From contig NZ_BOOZ01000024.1 in assembly GCF_016863495.1 (NCBI RefSeq), positions 1 to 64,000 of the forward strand: DNA of 64,000 bases. Direction: 5' to 3'. Positions 26,089 to 33,165 of the stretch are shown here, in pieces (position 1 is the first letter of the stretch; every line of letters begins with the position of its first letter). Made by a program: the position numbers and the translations under genes. Source of the stretch: Micromonospora andamanensis (GTDB lineage Bacteria; Actinomycetota; Actinomycetes; Mycobacteriales; Micromonosporaceae). The notes below the pieces were generated by a model. That model was not told the DNA's origin and ran no database searches. It saw only the letters and a program-made list of their open reading frames with translations.

Positions 26089-26846
26089 CAGGTGTAGACG
26101 TAGTTGTCGGCCGCGGTGTCGGCGGACTGTCCAGCGTCGGTCGTGACCCGCACAGCGACGGTGCCGGCGGTGCCGGCCGGGGCGACCGCGACGATGTGCG
26201 AGTCGTTGACGATGGTGTACCCGTCGGCGGGGTTGGCGCCGAAGTCGACGTCGGTCGCACCGGTGAAGTGGTTGCCGTACACGTTGATCAGCTCGCCGCC
26301 GGCTTCGTCGCCGGTCGCCGGAGACAGCCCGGTCACGACCGGCGTGAGGTCGGCTTCCGGGTTGGTGATCTCGGTGAGTGGACCCTGCCCCTGGATGACG
26401 AGGGTGACGTTCTCGACGTCGCCGCTGGCGTTGCCGTCGCGGGTCCACGCCTTCACGTAGGCGCGGCCCTCGTACTCGTAGCCGCTGTCGAGCCCTTCGC
26501 GGTCGTAGATGCGGATGCCGAACTCCCCGGCGGTCACCGGTCCAGTGACGGAAGCAAGGAACTTGGTTCGGAGGAACCGGTGGACCGTGTCGAAGGCGGA
26601 CCCGTCCTCGTTCAACGAATACTTGATCTTCGGTTCGAGGCGCCACTGCGCGCCGGTCGTCGCCTCCCGCAGCCAGCCCTCGTCGTCGTACACCTCGTCG
26701 TCCTGGACGCGGGGCTCGATGATCGGGGCCAGCTCGTACACGCCGCGCAGGATCTGGTACTGGCTGGCGGGGTAGGTGGCGGTGTCGATGTCGATGCGGA
26801 GCCGCCGGGCGAGGGCACTCCTGCGGTCGGTGGGGGTCGTCGACAT
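26088..26846 (-). CDS. Major tail protein with C-terminal Ig-like (IPT/TIG) domain
   Basis: 252 residues. Residues 1-165 have the tail-tube beta-sandwich character (KIKYSLNEDGSAFDTVHRFL). Residues 168-252 form an IPT/TIG domain: P-V-V-T-G-L-S-P-A-T-G, then N-V-Y-G-N-H-F-T-G-A-T-D-V and V-A-V-R-V-T-T-D-A-G. Such domains decorate the tail surface and can bind glycans. Order in the operon matches. Confidence 0.85.
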   Translation of the reverse strand: MSTTPTDRRSALARRLRIDIDTATYPASQYQILRGVYELAPIIEPRVQDDEVYDDEGWLREATTGAQWRLEPKIKYSLNEDGSAFDTVHRFLRTKFLASVTGPVTAGEFGIRIYDREGLDSGYEYEGRAYVKAWTRDGNASGDVENVTLVIQGQGPLTEITNPEADLTPVVTGLSPATGDEAGGELINVYGNHFTGATDVDFGANPADGYTIVNDSHIVAVAPAGTAGTVAVRVTTDAGQSADTAADNYVYT

Positions 26847-26862
26847 GGGACGCCTCGCTCTC

Positions 26863-27309
26863 TCAGTCGTGACGGTGGATCGTCGGCCTCATGGCCTCGA
26901 CGTAGTAGTTGCTGCTGGTCTCCCACCGGCCGTTGTTGTCCTGCCCCATGGACGTGTAGGAGCGGTGAGAGATTTGGACGACTGCGATCCCGCCGACGGT
27001 CAGGTTGCTGGCGGAGTCGAGCAGGTCGAGGCAGGCGTCAGCGATGTCCTCGGCGACGCGCGGGTCTGTGGTGCCCCGGGTACGCAGCTGCACGCCCTGC
27101 ACGAAGTCAGCAATCCCGATGGGAGACGGCACCCGGTACGGGGCGAGGGTGATCAGCCGGTCGGGTTGCTGGGGGATGCCCCGGACGACGATGGCGATCT
27201 CCTCGGCGGTGTACCCGCCAGTCGGCCGCCAGGTGCCGACGTCGGCGGCGTCGAGCAGTTCAGCGAGGCCGGTGATGAGTCGGGAGGTCCAGCCGTCACC
27301 GGTCGCCAT
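26863..27309 (-). CDS. Tail completion/terminator-type protein
   Basis: 148 residues with the pattern of phage minor capsid or tail-terminator proteins: R-L-I-T-G-L-A-E-L-L-D near the N-terminus, PDRLITLAPYRVP, and Q-L-R-T-R-G-T in a central strand. It is located just before the major tail protein, as in the gpU position. Assigned by context. Confidence 0.65.
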   Translation of the reverse strand: MATGDGWTSRLITGLAELLDAADVGTWRPTGGYTAEEIAIVVRGIPQQPDRLITLAPYRVPSPIGIADFVQGVQLRTRGTTDPRVAEDIADACLDLLDSASNLTVGGIAVVQISHRSYTSMGQDNNGRWETSSNYYVEAMRPTIHRHD

Positions 27310-27323
27310 CGGGCCTCCTGGGG

Positions 27324-27662
27324 CTACTGGAGCGGCTTACCGGCCGCCTTGGCCTGGATAGCGAGCATCGTGTCCTGCTCGCTGTTCATCGGGTCTTCGA
27401 GGTACTTGGCCTTGCGGCCCTGGTCGTGCCGCAGCGTCATGTCCTCGTGTTGACGGACCGCGTAGGGGCGGTCGTAGGACACGGCGACGGCCATCTGCTG
27501 ATCGTCCCGGGACACCTCACCAGACCGTTCGAGGTCGCCTTCCTCGTGGGGCACTTCGCCGCTGGAGACCTGGAGGAGATGCTCGGCGGACAGTTCCAGG
27601 CCGTCCATGGTGGCGCTGGCCATCACCGCGAGGATCTTCTCGTCGTGCCACTCCAGCTCCAC
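27324..27662 (-). CDS. HK97 gp10-like head-tail protein
   Basis: 112 residues. It contains the segment A-V-S-Y-D-R-P-Y-A-V-R-Q-H-E-D, and a conserved G-R-K-A-K-Y-L-E-D-P motif near the C-terminus, both typical of HK97-gp10/minor-capsid-type connector proteins. Located between the stopper and the tail terminator. Confidence 0.7.
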   Translation of the reverse strand: MELEWHDEKILAVMASATMDGLELSAEHLLQVSSGEVPHEEGDLERSGEVSRDDQQMAVAVSYDRPYAVRQHEDMTLRHDQGRKAKYLEDPMNSEQDTMLAIQAKAAGKPLQ

Positions 27663-27665
27663 GGC

Positions 27666-28007
27666 TTACTCCAGCGCCAGCTCGACGTGTTCGGGCAGGG
27701 GTAGCCCGTGCGCGGACACGTCCGAGCGGGCCAGCACCCGCGACGTGCGGCCCGCCCAGGTGACCCGGGAGCCGGGCGGGCAGGTGATGCCAGGCGGGGC
27801 GTAGACGGTGGTGCTGGAGACCTGCTCGCGGCCGGCGGCGTCCTGCGTCTGCACCCGCACCAGGCGGCGGGACTGCTCGACCACGCACGGGGTGACATCG
27901 GCCGCCGTAGCGTAGACGTCGCCGTACGCGCCGGAGCCCTGATACGCCTCCACGCTGACCGTGGCCGGGGTCGGGATGTGCGCGGCGATGAACTCTGCCC
28001 AGGTCAC
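27666..28007 (-). CDS. Head-tail stopper-like protein
   Basis: 113 residues, beta-rich (STTVYAPPGITCPPGSRVTW). Size and position between the adaptor and gp10-like genes fit a head-closure (gp16/gpFII-like) protein. No diagnostic motif. Confidence 0.55.
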   Translation of the reverse strand: MTWAEFIAAHIPTPATVSVEAYQGSGAYGDVYATAADVTPCVVEQSRRLVRVQTQDAAGREQVSSTTVYAPPGITCPPGSRVTWAGRTSRVLARSDVSAHGLPLPEHVELALE

Positions 28008-28011
28008 GGCG

Positions 28012-28404
28012 TCACCATGTCTGCGGTCCGTGGCCGGTCAGCCCGGCGGCCTGGAGGATCTGCCAGGCTTGCGGCCACAGTGGTCCGATCCGCGACGCCT
28101 GAGCCGCGGAACCGCCGGCTCCCTGACCACCCCGCACCACCGACACCTTGCCGATCGAGAACGATGCGGTCGGGGCCGCGGCGCCGGTACCCGTGCGGTC
28201 TCCCGAGTCGAGGATGCCGGCGACCTGCTCGCACGTAGCCTCCATCAACGCGGTCACCACGTCCGGATCCTCCGGGTCGTAGACGGCGGTGAGGAGCGCC
28301 CGGTCGACGTCCCGGGACGCCCGGGTGAGCAGCAGCTCAACGTTGACGCCGGCCGGCACCGTGACCGGGTACGCCTCCAGCTGCTCAGGTGTCGCGTACG
28401 CCAT
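28012..28404 (-). CDS. Head-tail adaptor (gp6-like)
   Basis: 130 residues beginning MAYATPEQLEAYP, the usual start of actinophage gp6-type connectors. Helices (R-A-S-R-D-V-D-R-A-L-L and A-T-C-E-Q-V) precede a beta segment with S-F-S-I-G-K-V-S-V. Placed directly after capsid genes. Confidence 0.7.
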   Translation of the reverse strand: MAYATPEQLEAYPVTVPAGVNVELLLTRASRDVDRALLTAVYDPEDPDVVTALMEATCEQVAGILDSGDRTGTGAAAPTASFSIGKVSVVRGGQGAGGSAAQASRIGPLWPQAWQILQAAGLTGHGPQTW

Positions 28405-28432
28405 GCTGCCCTCCCCTCGATGGTGTGGCGGG

Positions 28433-28460
28433 GCCCGGCCGGACGGGGGGCCGGCCGGGC
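28433..28460 (-). terminator. Intercistronic hairpin
   Basis: Perfect 10-bp arms GCCCGGCCGG and CCGGCCGGGC with an 8-nt loop, starting 18 nt past the stop at 28479 and before the next gene. No U-tract; it may attenuate or stabilise mRNA rather than terminate. Confidence 0.45.
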
Positions 28461-28478
28461 ACCGTGCTCACTCGGTCG

Positions 28479-29066
28479 TCAGGTGAGGACGACGTACGGA
28501 ACGAACTGCTTCGCCGTCGGCGTCGCGATCGTGGCCGGGGCCGTGGCCGCCAACGACGAGCCGGACGACTGGGACAGGTTCCGCTCGCCCGTGACGATCG
28601 CCGGTGCAGCCACGCAGCCCAGCAGCGTCGGCACCGCGGTCGCCTTCACCATGATCCCGACCCAGTAGATCCCCGACTCGGGGATCGTCTGCGCCGCCGC
28701 CAGAGCGAGGGTCTTGGTGGTGTTGGCCGCCCACGCGGTCGACGTCTGGTCGGCGGTCTGCGCCAGCAACGCGGGCGTGGCCGCGTTGCTGTACAGGGCA
28801 AACCAGTAGTTGGTCGGAGTGTTCGCCGCCGTCGCTCCGGACCGGGCGGAGATGTTGGTGATGACGTCCCCTGCGTGCAGGTAGATCGGCACCGACGTCA
28901 TGACCTCGGTCGTCAGCGCGACCTGGCCCGTGTCGCCTGCCGAGTCGTACAGGCCAGTTCGGGGCAGGTTGCGGCGAAAGAACCGGTCCGGGCTGGACGG
29001 GTCCGCCGCGTTGAGGTGCGCGAGGGCGTCACGGACGTTGCGCGTGTAGCCGCCGTGGACCGTCAT
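28479..29066 (-). CDS. Capsid-region hypothetical protein
   Basis: 195 residues, Ala/Thr-rich and beta-predicted (NYWFALYSNAATPALLAQTA). This resembles jelly-roll domains used as head fibres or decoration proteins. It is encoded between the capsid and connector genes. The assignment to decoration is inference from position and composition. Confidence 0.5.
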   Translation of the reverse strand: MTVHGGYTRNVRDALAHLNAADPSSPDRFFRRNLPRTGLYDSAGDTGQVALTTEVMTSVPIYLHAGDVITNISARSGATAANTPTNYWFALYSNAATPALLAQTADQTSTAWAANTTKTLALAAAQTIPESGIYWVGIMVKATAVPTLLGCVAAPAIVTGERNLSQSSGSSLAATAPATIATPTAKQFVPYVVLT

Positions 29067-29069
29067 CGG

Positions 29070-29417
29070 TCAGTCCTCCTTCGGGCCGAGGACGTGCTCG
29101 GCCAGCTCGTCGCGCTTGAGCGCGGTCGCCTCGTCGAGGGTGAGCCGCTTGTCGGCGGCTGCCTCGCTGGTCACGTACGCGACCCAGGTGTCCTTGAACG
29201 CCCCGCGAGGCGGAATGTCCGTGGCTGCGCCGGCGGCCGGGGTCGCGTCCACCGAGGGTTCCTCGGTGGACGCGGTGATCTCTTCGACCTTGTAACCGTG
29301 CCGACGGAAGTACGCGAGAGCCGCCTCGCTCTCCGTCTCACCGACGCTGTCGTTGAAGGCCACTCCGGCGATGGTGGACACGACGTGGGGCACCGGGGCC
29401 GTGATCCGGTACCGCAT
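29070..29417 (-). CDS. Small capsid-region protein
   Basis: 115 residues with an N-terminal beta part (RYRITAPVPHVVSTIAGVAF), an acidic Pro/Ala linker, and a helical C-terminus (L-T-L-D-E-A-T-A-L-K-R-D-E-L). Its start overlaps the capsid stop. Likely a head accessory protein; family not recognised. Confidence 0.6.
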   Translation of the reverse strand: MRYRITAPVPHVVSTIAGVAFNDSVGETESEAALAYFRRHGYKVEEITASTEEPSVDATPAAGAATDIPPRGAFKDTWVAYVTSEAAADKRLTLDEATALKRDELAEHVLGPKED

Positions 29418-30421
29418 CAGGTGCCCTCCACTCGGATGTTCCGCCAGACCGCGGCGGCCTTGGTCGCCTTCAGCGCGACGGCGACCGGGCCCAGCTCGAC
29501 CTCGCCGGACTTGACCGCGCCCGGCACCGAAAAGTCCGGCATCCAGGACTGCACGAGCTGGCTACCGACCGTGGTCACGCCGTGGAAGCCGTCGAGTGCG
29601 ACGCGGTAGGCGTACAGGTCGGTGAGACCCGTGGTCGAGCCGCCCACGTTGCGAGTCTCGACCGGGATGATCGGAGTGGTGGAGCCGGCCTTCTCGCCCG
29701 GGTCGGCGAAGAACACTCCGCCGTACGACTCCCGGTTGATCGGCCGCCCGTTCGGGCCGAGCAGGCCGTCGATCGGGTCCCGGACGTACAGGCCGGTGCC
29801 TCGCACGATCGAGCGGACCTTGGCGAGGAGCTTCTTGTTGCCGAGGAGCACGGTCGGCGTGCCGTCCAGCAGGCTGAGGAACTCGTCGAGGTCGTCGAGC
29901 GCGGTCAGGCGCTTCTCCGTGGTGTCCAGGGTTCGCCAGTCGGTGACCGACGACGCCCGGAACTCCGTGCTGGAGCCGGCGAGGGCCTTGTCGAGGCCAT
30001 CGAAACCGTGGGCGTCCACCGCGGTGTCCCCGTTGATGACCTCGTCCTGGAACTTGGTCCGGGTGGCCTTGATCTTCTGGGCCATGTTCAGCGCGACGGC
30101 ACCCGAGGCGGCCGGGCCGATCCGGGCGATCACCCGGTCAACGGTGAATGCCCCACCCATGACCGCCAGCTCCACCGTGTGCTTGGTGGTGGTCACGTTC
30201 TGGGCGGCGTACTCGGTGTTCAGCTCACGCGTCGCCGCGGTGGGCTGGGTCGCGAGCCGCCGGTAGCCGTACTCCATGGTGGCGCCGCCACCAGCCGGGT
30301 TGACCGCGTCATCGAAGATCAGCGTGTCCAAGACCACGCTTTCCTTGCGGAACTCGTCGATGACGGTGGCGTCGAAGTCTTCCTGGGCGTTGTTGCTCGC
30401 CTCAGCGAGGGTTACTGGCAT
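29417..30421 (-). CDS. Major capsid protein (HK97 fold)
   Basis: 334 residues beginning MPVTLAEASNNAQEDFDATV, the pattern of actinophage capsids without a protease domain. Features include E-F-R-K-E-S-V-V-L-D-T-L-I-F, the long central segment with T-R-T-K-F-Q-D-E-V-I-N-G-D, and a C-terminal A-Y-R-V-A-L-D-G-F-H-G-V. It lies directly downstream of the scaffold gene. Confidence 0.92.
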   Translation of the reverse strand: MPVTLAEASNNAQEDFDATVIDEFRKESVVLDTLIFDDAVNPAGGGATMEYGYRRLATQPTAATRELNTEYAAQNVTTTKHTVELAVMGGAFTVDRVIARIGPAASGAVALNMAQKIKATRTKFQDEVINGDTAVDAHGFDGLDKALAGSSTEFRASSVTDWRTLDTTEKRLTALDDLDEFLSLLDGTPTVLLGNKKLLAKVRSIVRGTGLYVRDPIDGLLGPNGRPINRESYGGVFFADPGEKAGSTTPIIPVETRNVGGSTTGLTDLYAYRVALDGFHGVTTVGSQLVQSWMPDFSVPGAVKSGEVELGPVAVALKATKAAAVWRNIRVEGT

Positions 30422-30439
30422 GACACCCCCTCCAGGGTG

Positions 30440-31150
30440 TTAGCCGCCGAGCTTGCGCTTGACGGCGTCGGTGAGGGAGGTCGAGCGGCTACGGCCGCCG
30501 GTTCCTCCGGTGTGGTCGGCTCCCTGGCGACCGGTTCCGGACCCTTGGCCGGCGGTACCTGCGGCGAGCTTGGGGTTGGCCTTAACGGCCTTCTTCATGG
30601 CGGCCACGACCTGGTCGTCGTAGTCGTCCGCGTCGGGATCCAGCTCCTTGACCGTGTCGCGGAAGCTGGCGGAGTCGATGACGGCCACCGGGTCAGCGCC
30701 GGCCTTGCTGGCGTTCTCCCGGATGGCCAGGCGGAGACTCTTGTCGCGGAGCTTCTGCTGGGCCTTGTCTGCCGTCTCGCGGGCGGCTTTGAGCTGCTCG
30801 GCGGGATCTTCTTTGCCGTCGGGGGTGAGTCCGGCGGCCTTGAGGATCGCGGCGACCCGCTCATCGGCGGCTTTCTTCGCCTCCTTGGCCTTCTTCTCAC
30901 CCTCGCGGGCGGATGCGAGTGCCCGGGCGTGCCGCTCGGGATCGAATTCGCCCTTGATCTCCGGAGTCTTGCTGCCGGAGTCTTCGTTGCCCTGGCCGCC
31001 CTCGTTGCCCTGGCTGCCGTTGTCGGCGGTGCCGCTGCCACCCTCGGTGGAGCCGCTGCCGGTCGGGCCGCCGGGGTCGTCTCGGCGCGCCGGCCCACGG
31101 TAGGCGAGGCCGCCGATGGCGAGGAGAGTACGGCGTCGGGTGCGGTGCAT
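30440..31150 (-). CDS. Scaffolding-type protein
   Basis: 236 residues from ATG 31150, preceded by AAGGAGG. Residues 20-75 are Gly/Ser/Asn/Glu low complexity. Residues 85-165 are highly charged helical sequence (A-R-E-G-E-K-K-A-K-E-A-K-K-A-A-D-E-R), and a basic Arg/Lys-rich C-terminus ends DAVKRKLGG. This matches siphophage scaffolds in size and position before the capsid gene. Confidence 0.8.
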   Translation of the reverse strand: MHRTRRRTLLAIGGLAYRGPARRDDPGGPTGSGSTEGGSGTADNGSQGNEGGQGNEDSGSKTPEIKGEFDPERHARALASAREGEKKAKEAKKAADERVAAILKAAGLTPDGKEDPAEQLKAARETADKAQQKLRDKSLRLAIRENASKAGADPVAVIDSASFRDTVKELDPDADDYDDQVVAAMKKAVKANPKLAAGTAGQGSGTGRQGADHTGGTGGRSRSTSLTDAVKRKLGG

Positions 31151-31192
31151 GACGTGGCCTCCTTGAGGCTGGTCGTGGTGGGGTGTTGCTGG

Positions 31193-31207
31193 CCCGGCCT
31201 TGCCGGG
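31193..31207 (-). terminator. Short intercistronic hairpin
   Basis: CCCGGC and GCCGGG with a 3-nt loop, starting 8 nt past the MuF stop codon. It is one of several hairpins placed just after stop codons in this phage. Confidence 0.35.
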
Positions 31208-31215
31208 TGGCCTGG

Positions 31216-33162
31216 TCAGCGGCGCGGTAGGTTGCCGGCGCCGGGCTGCTCGCGGTAAGGGAGTCGCTTCAGCTCGGGGTTGGCGGCGAGGTGATCGCGC
31301 ATTGCGGCCTGCCACCGGCGGACCTTCGCCGCAGCTCCAGCCCTGGCCTCGTCGGTCAGGGCCGCAGCCTCGCGCTCTTTCCACTTGCGGATGCCGCGCT
31401 CGATCTCCCGCTGCCGCTCCTTGGCCTCGTACCCCTTGGCGTTCGGGGTGAGCCGGGCCGGGCGGCGGGTCGCACCGGGCAGGTACGCCCTGAGGCTGTG
31501 CGTGCAGTTGTGCACTACAATTCCACTTGCGACATACCAACCGTCGCCAGTCTGGAGGTTGTACACGTGCCCCGCGTACTCACGCCTGACCAGGTCGACC
31601 ACCTGATCCGCCTCTACCATTCCGGCGAGCGCCAGTACGACCTCGCGGCCCGCTTCGGCATCAGCCAGGCCAGCGTCAGTCGCTGGATCCGCGTCAGGGG
31701 TGCCGCCATCAGCCGCGGCCAGGCCGCCGAGCGACGCGCCGGCCGGATGACCAGCGAGGAACGCAGCCAGCTCGCCGCTGCCGCCCACGATGCCGTCCGC
31801 GGCATGGCCCGAACCACCGACGACCTCGAACGGCGCGCCCGAGGCAAGCAGCGCACCCGTGCCCACGCCACGGCGGACGAACTCGCCGTGGCGGCACTTC
31901 TGCCAGGCTCCATCCCCCAGCAGGCCATCGGTAAGTACAACATCGACATCGGAGCCGAACCCGTCGCCGTGGAACTGTTCGGGGGCAACTGGCACGCGGA
32001 TGGGCGCCACCGGGCTCGCCTGCCGCAGCGCGTCGAACACATCGCCGATGCGGGCTGGAACCTGCTCATCGTCTGGTCCACACTCGGCCGCACGCTCGAC
32101 GTCGCCGCGGTAGCGGAGGACGCTCTGGCCTACGTGGAGCTGTCCCGCCGCGACCCAGCCTTCCGGCGTCAGTACCGGGTGATTTGGGGTGACGGGCAGC
32201 TCATTGCCGCTGGCTGTGTGGACGACGACGATCGGACCCTCATACCGCCGGGCGTCCGCCGCTACGACACCGCTGGGCGCTAAGACCAGGACGTCACCGG
32301 GGAAGCAGTTGGGGTGCTGAAGTCCCGCCGCGCGGGCCTCGTCGACCGTGCCGGCGATGTCCACGGTCACTGTGCCGTCGCCGACCATGCTGGGCAGCTG
32401 CACCCGGCCCCGTACGCCACCGGAGACGGAGAGGATCTTGCCTTCCCAGGGGCGGCAGCGCGGGCACTCGCGTGGGCTGTCGGAGACGATGACCGTGTCG
32501 ACCCCGAGCGTCGTGAGCCGGTCTGTTTGGCCCTGGACTGCGGCGCGTTGGGTGACCGTGCGGACGGCCATCTCCACGTAGCTGGAGAGCCGCCAGCGGC
32601 GCCCGGACACGTCGGTGAAGCTGACCACGCCCTGGTCGACGAACCGGGCGTACGCCCACTGGCTGGCCTGCCTGCGGGTCATCCCACCTGCCACCGACAC
32701 ACCGGTCGCCTGCGAGATCACCAGCCGGTACACGTCCAGGACGTGGCGGAGCACGTTGGAGTGCTTCGCGCCGACGTCGGCCGCCAGGGCTGCCGCAAGG
32801 TTCTCGACGACGGCGATCCGCGGTACGGTTCCGGCCGCCCGAGCCGCGCCGGCCGCGTCCAGGTCGCGGGGTAGCAGCTGGGCGGGCAGGTCGCGGGTGG
32901 CAATGCCCTGTCCGGTCCGGTACGCCCTGGCCAGCAGCTCCCGTAGCCGTTCCGCGTTCTCGTCGGCGACCAGGGCGAGGATCCGCTCGACTGCTGTGCG
33001 CAGCTGCGCGAGGGCACCGATGCGGGTGACGGCCCAGTCGGGGGCGTCTTGGCCGGCGGCGAGCCTGCGGGTGACCTCGTCGAGGATCGCGGACTCGGCG
33101 GCCCGGTAGAGGTCGACGGCGTTGCGGCTGATGGCCTCGATCTGGTCGCCGGTCAGCGCCAT
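31216..33162 (-). CDS. MuF-like minor capsid protein interrupted by an intein
   Basis: 648 residues. Extein residues 1-285 and 553-648 form a 381-residue MuF protein. Recognisable parts are the helical N-terminus, a metal-ligand-like CPRC pair (233-236), and the MuF signature H-P-N-C-T-H reconstituted at the splice junction, followed by R-A-Y-L-P-G. The intein is residues 286-552. Splicing is needed to restore the HPNCTH motif. MuF proteins enter the head with the portal, whose gene lies directly upstream. Confidence 0.9.
   Translation of the reverse strand: MALTGDQIEAISRNAVDLYRAAESAILDEVTRRLAAGQDAPDWAVTRIGALAQLRTAVERILALVADENAERLRELLARAYRTGQGIATRDLPAQLLPRDLDAAGAARAAGTVPRIAVVENLAAALAADVGAKHSNVLRHVLDVYRLVISQATGVSVAGGMTRRQASQWAYARFVDQGVVSFTDVSGRRWRLSSYVEMAVRTVTQRAAVQGQTDRLTTLGVDTVIVSDSPRECPRCRPWEGKILSVSGGVRGRVQLPSMVGDGTVTVDIAGTVDEARAAGLQHPNCFPGDVLVLAPSGVVAADARRYEGPIVVVHTASGNELPVTPNHPVLTPEGWVAAGQLHVGQSVLRYRGDVERAAECGPDDEQVPARIGDVFDALRQASPVAPIRVPVAPEQFHGDGFGSDVDVVLTDGLLGDGAWQKCRHGEFVRRGVGTGALLASGAPFEVVGGSGHAADGIVGGSGELAAFLAGHPAGASLGGLAAADGGTPDADPATDAGLADAEAGREVVLALAGMVEADQVVDLVRREYAGHVYNLQTGDGWYVASGIVVHNCTHSLRAYLPGATRRPARLTPNAKGYEAKERQREIERGIRKWKEREAAALTDEARAGAAAKVRRWQAAMRDHLAANPELKRLPYREQPGAGNLPRR
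31507..32307 (-). other. Intein (267 residues) in the MuF protein
   Basis: Starts at C286 (CFPGDVLVLAPSG, block A) and ends at H551-N552 (GWYVASGIVVHN, blocks F/G), followed by C553. Block B is G-N-E-L-P-V-T-P-N-H-P-V-L-T with T325 and H328. These are the residues required for a class 1 splicing intein. About 165 residues between the halves contain no sense-strand LAGLIDADG or HNH endonuclease motif. The insertion point is the conserved HPN^C motif, a typical choice of inteins for essential sites. Confidence 0.9.
31567..32283 (+). CDS. Homing endonuclease-like protein (HTH plus EDxHD/Vsr-like), antisense inside the intein
   Basis: 238 residues from GTG 31567 with GGAGG at 31554-31558, 8 nt upstream. 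Residues 22-42 are an HTH (YDLAARFGISQASVSRWIR). Residues 115-172 carry a PD-(D/E)xK/EDxHD-like core: N-I-D-I with D127, VAVELFGGNWHADGRH with E136, H143, D145 and H148, and AGWNLLIVW. The gene lies wholly within the intein DNA, on the other strand. Its TAA stop is the complement of a rare TTA Leu codon (L294) of the intein. Hand counts give GC at third positions of 36/40 in codons 1-40 versus 29/40 for the intein frame over the same bases. Confidence 0.8.
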   Translation: MPRVLTPDQVDHLIRLYHSGERQYDLAARFGISQASVSRWIRVRGAAISRGQAAERRAGRMTSEERSQLAAAAHDAVRGMARTTDDLERRARGKQRTRAHATADELAVAALLPGSIPQQAIGKYNIDIGAEPVAVELFGGNWHADGRHRARLPQRVEHIADAGWNLLIVWSTLGRTLDVAAVAEDALAYVELSRRDPAFRRQYRVIWGDGQLIAAGCVDDDDRTLIPPGVRRYDTAGR

Positions 33163-33165
33163 GGG

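Noticed and set aside
29582-31258. 558-codon plus-strand frame over the capsid and scaffold genes
   Set aside because: Same antisense artefact; no recognisable motif and skewed Val/Gly/Arg composition. The minus strand is unambiguous capsid.
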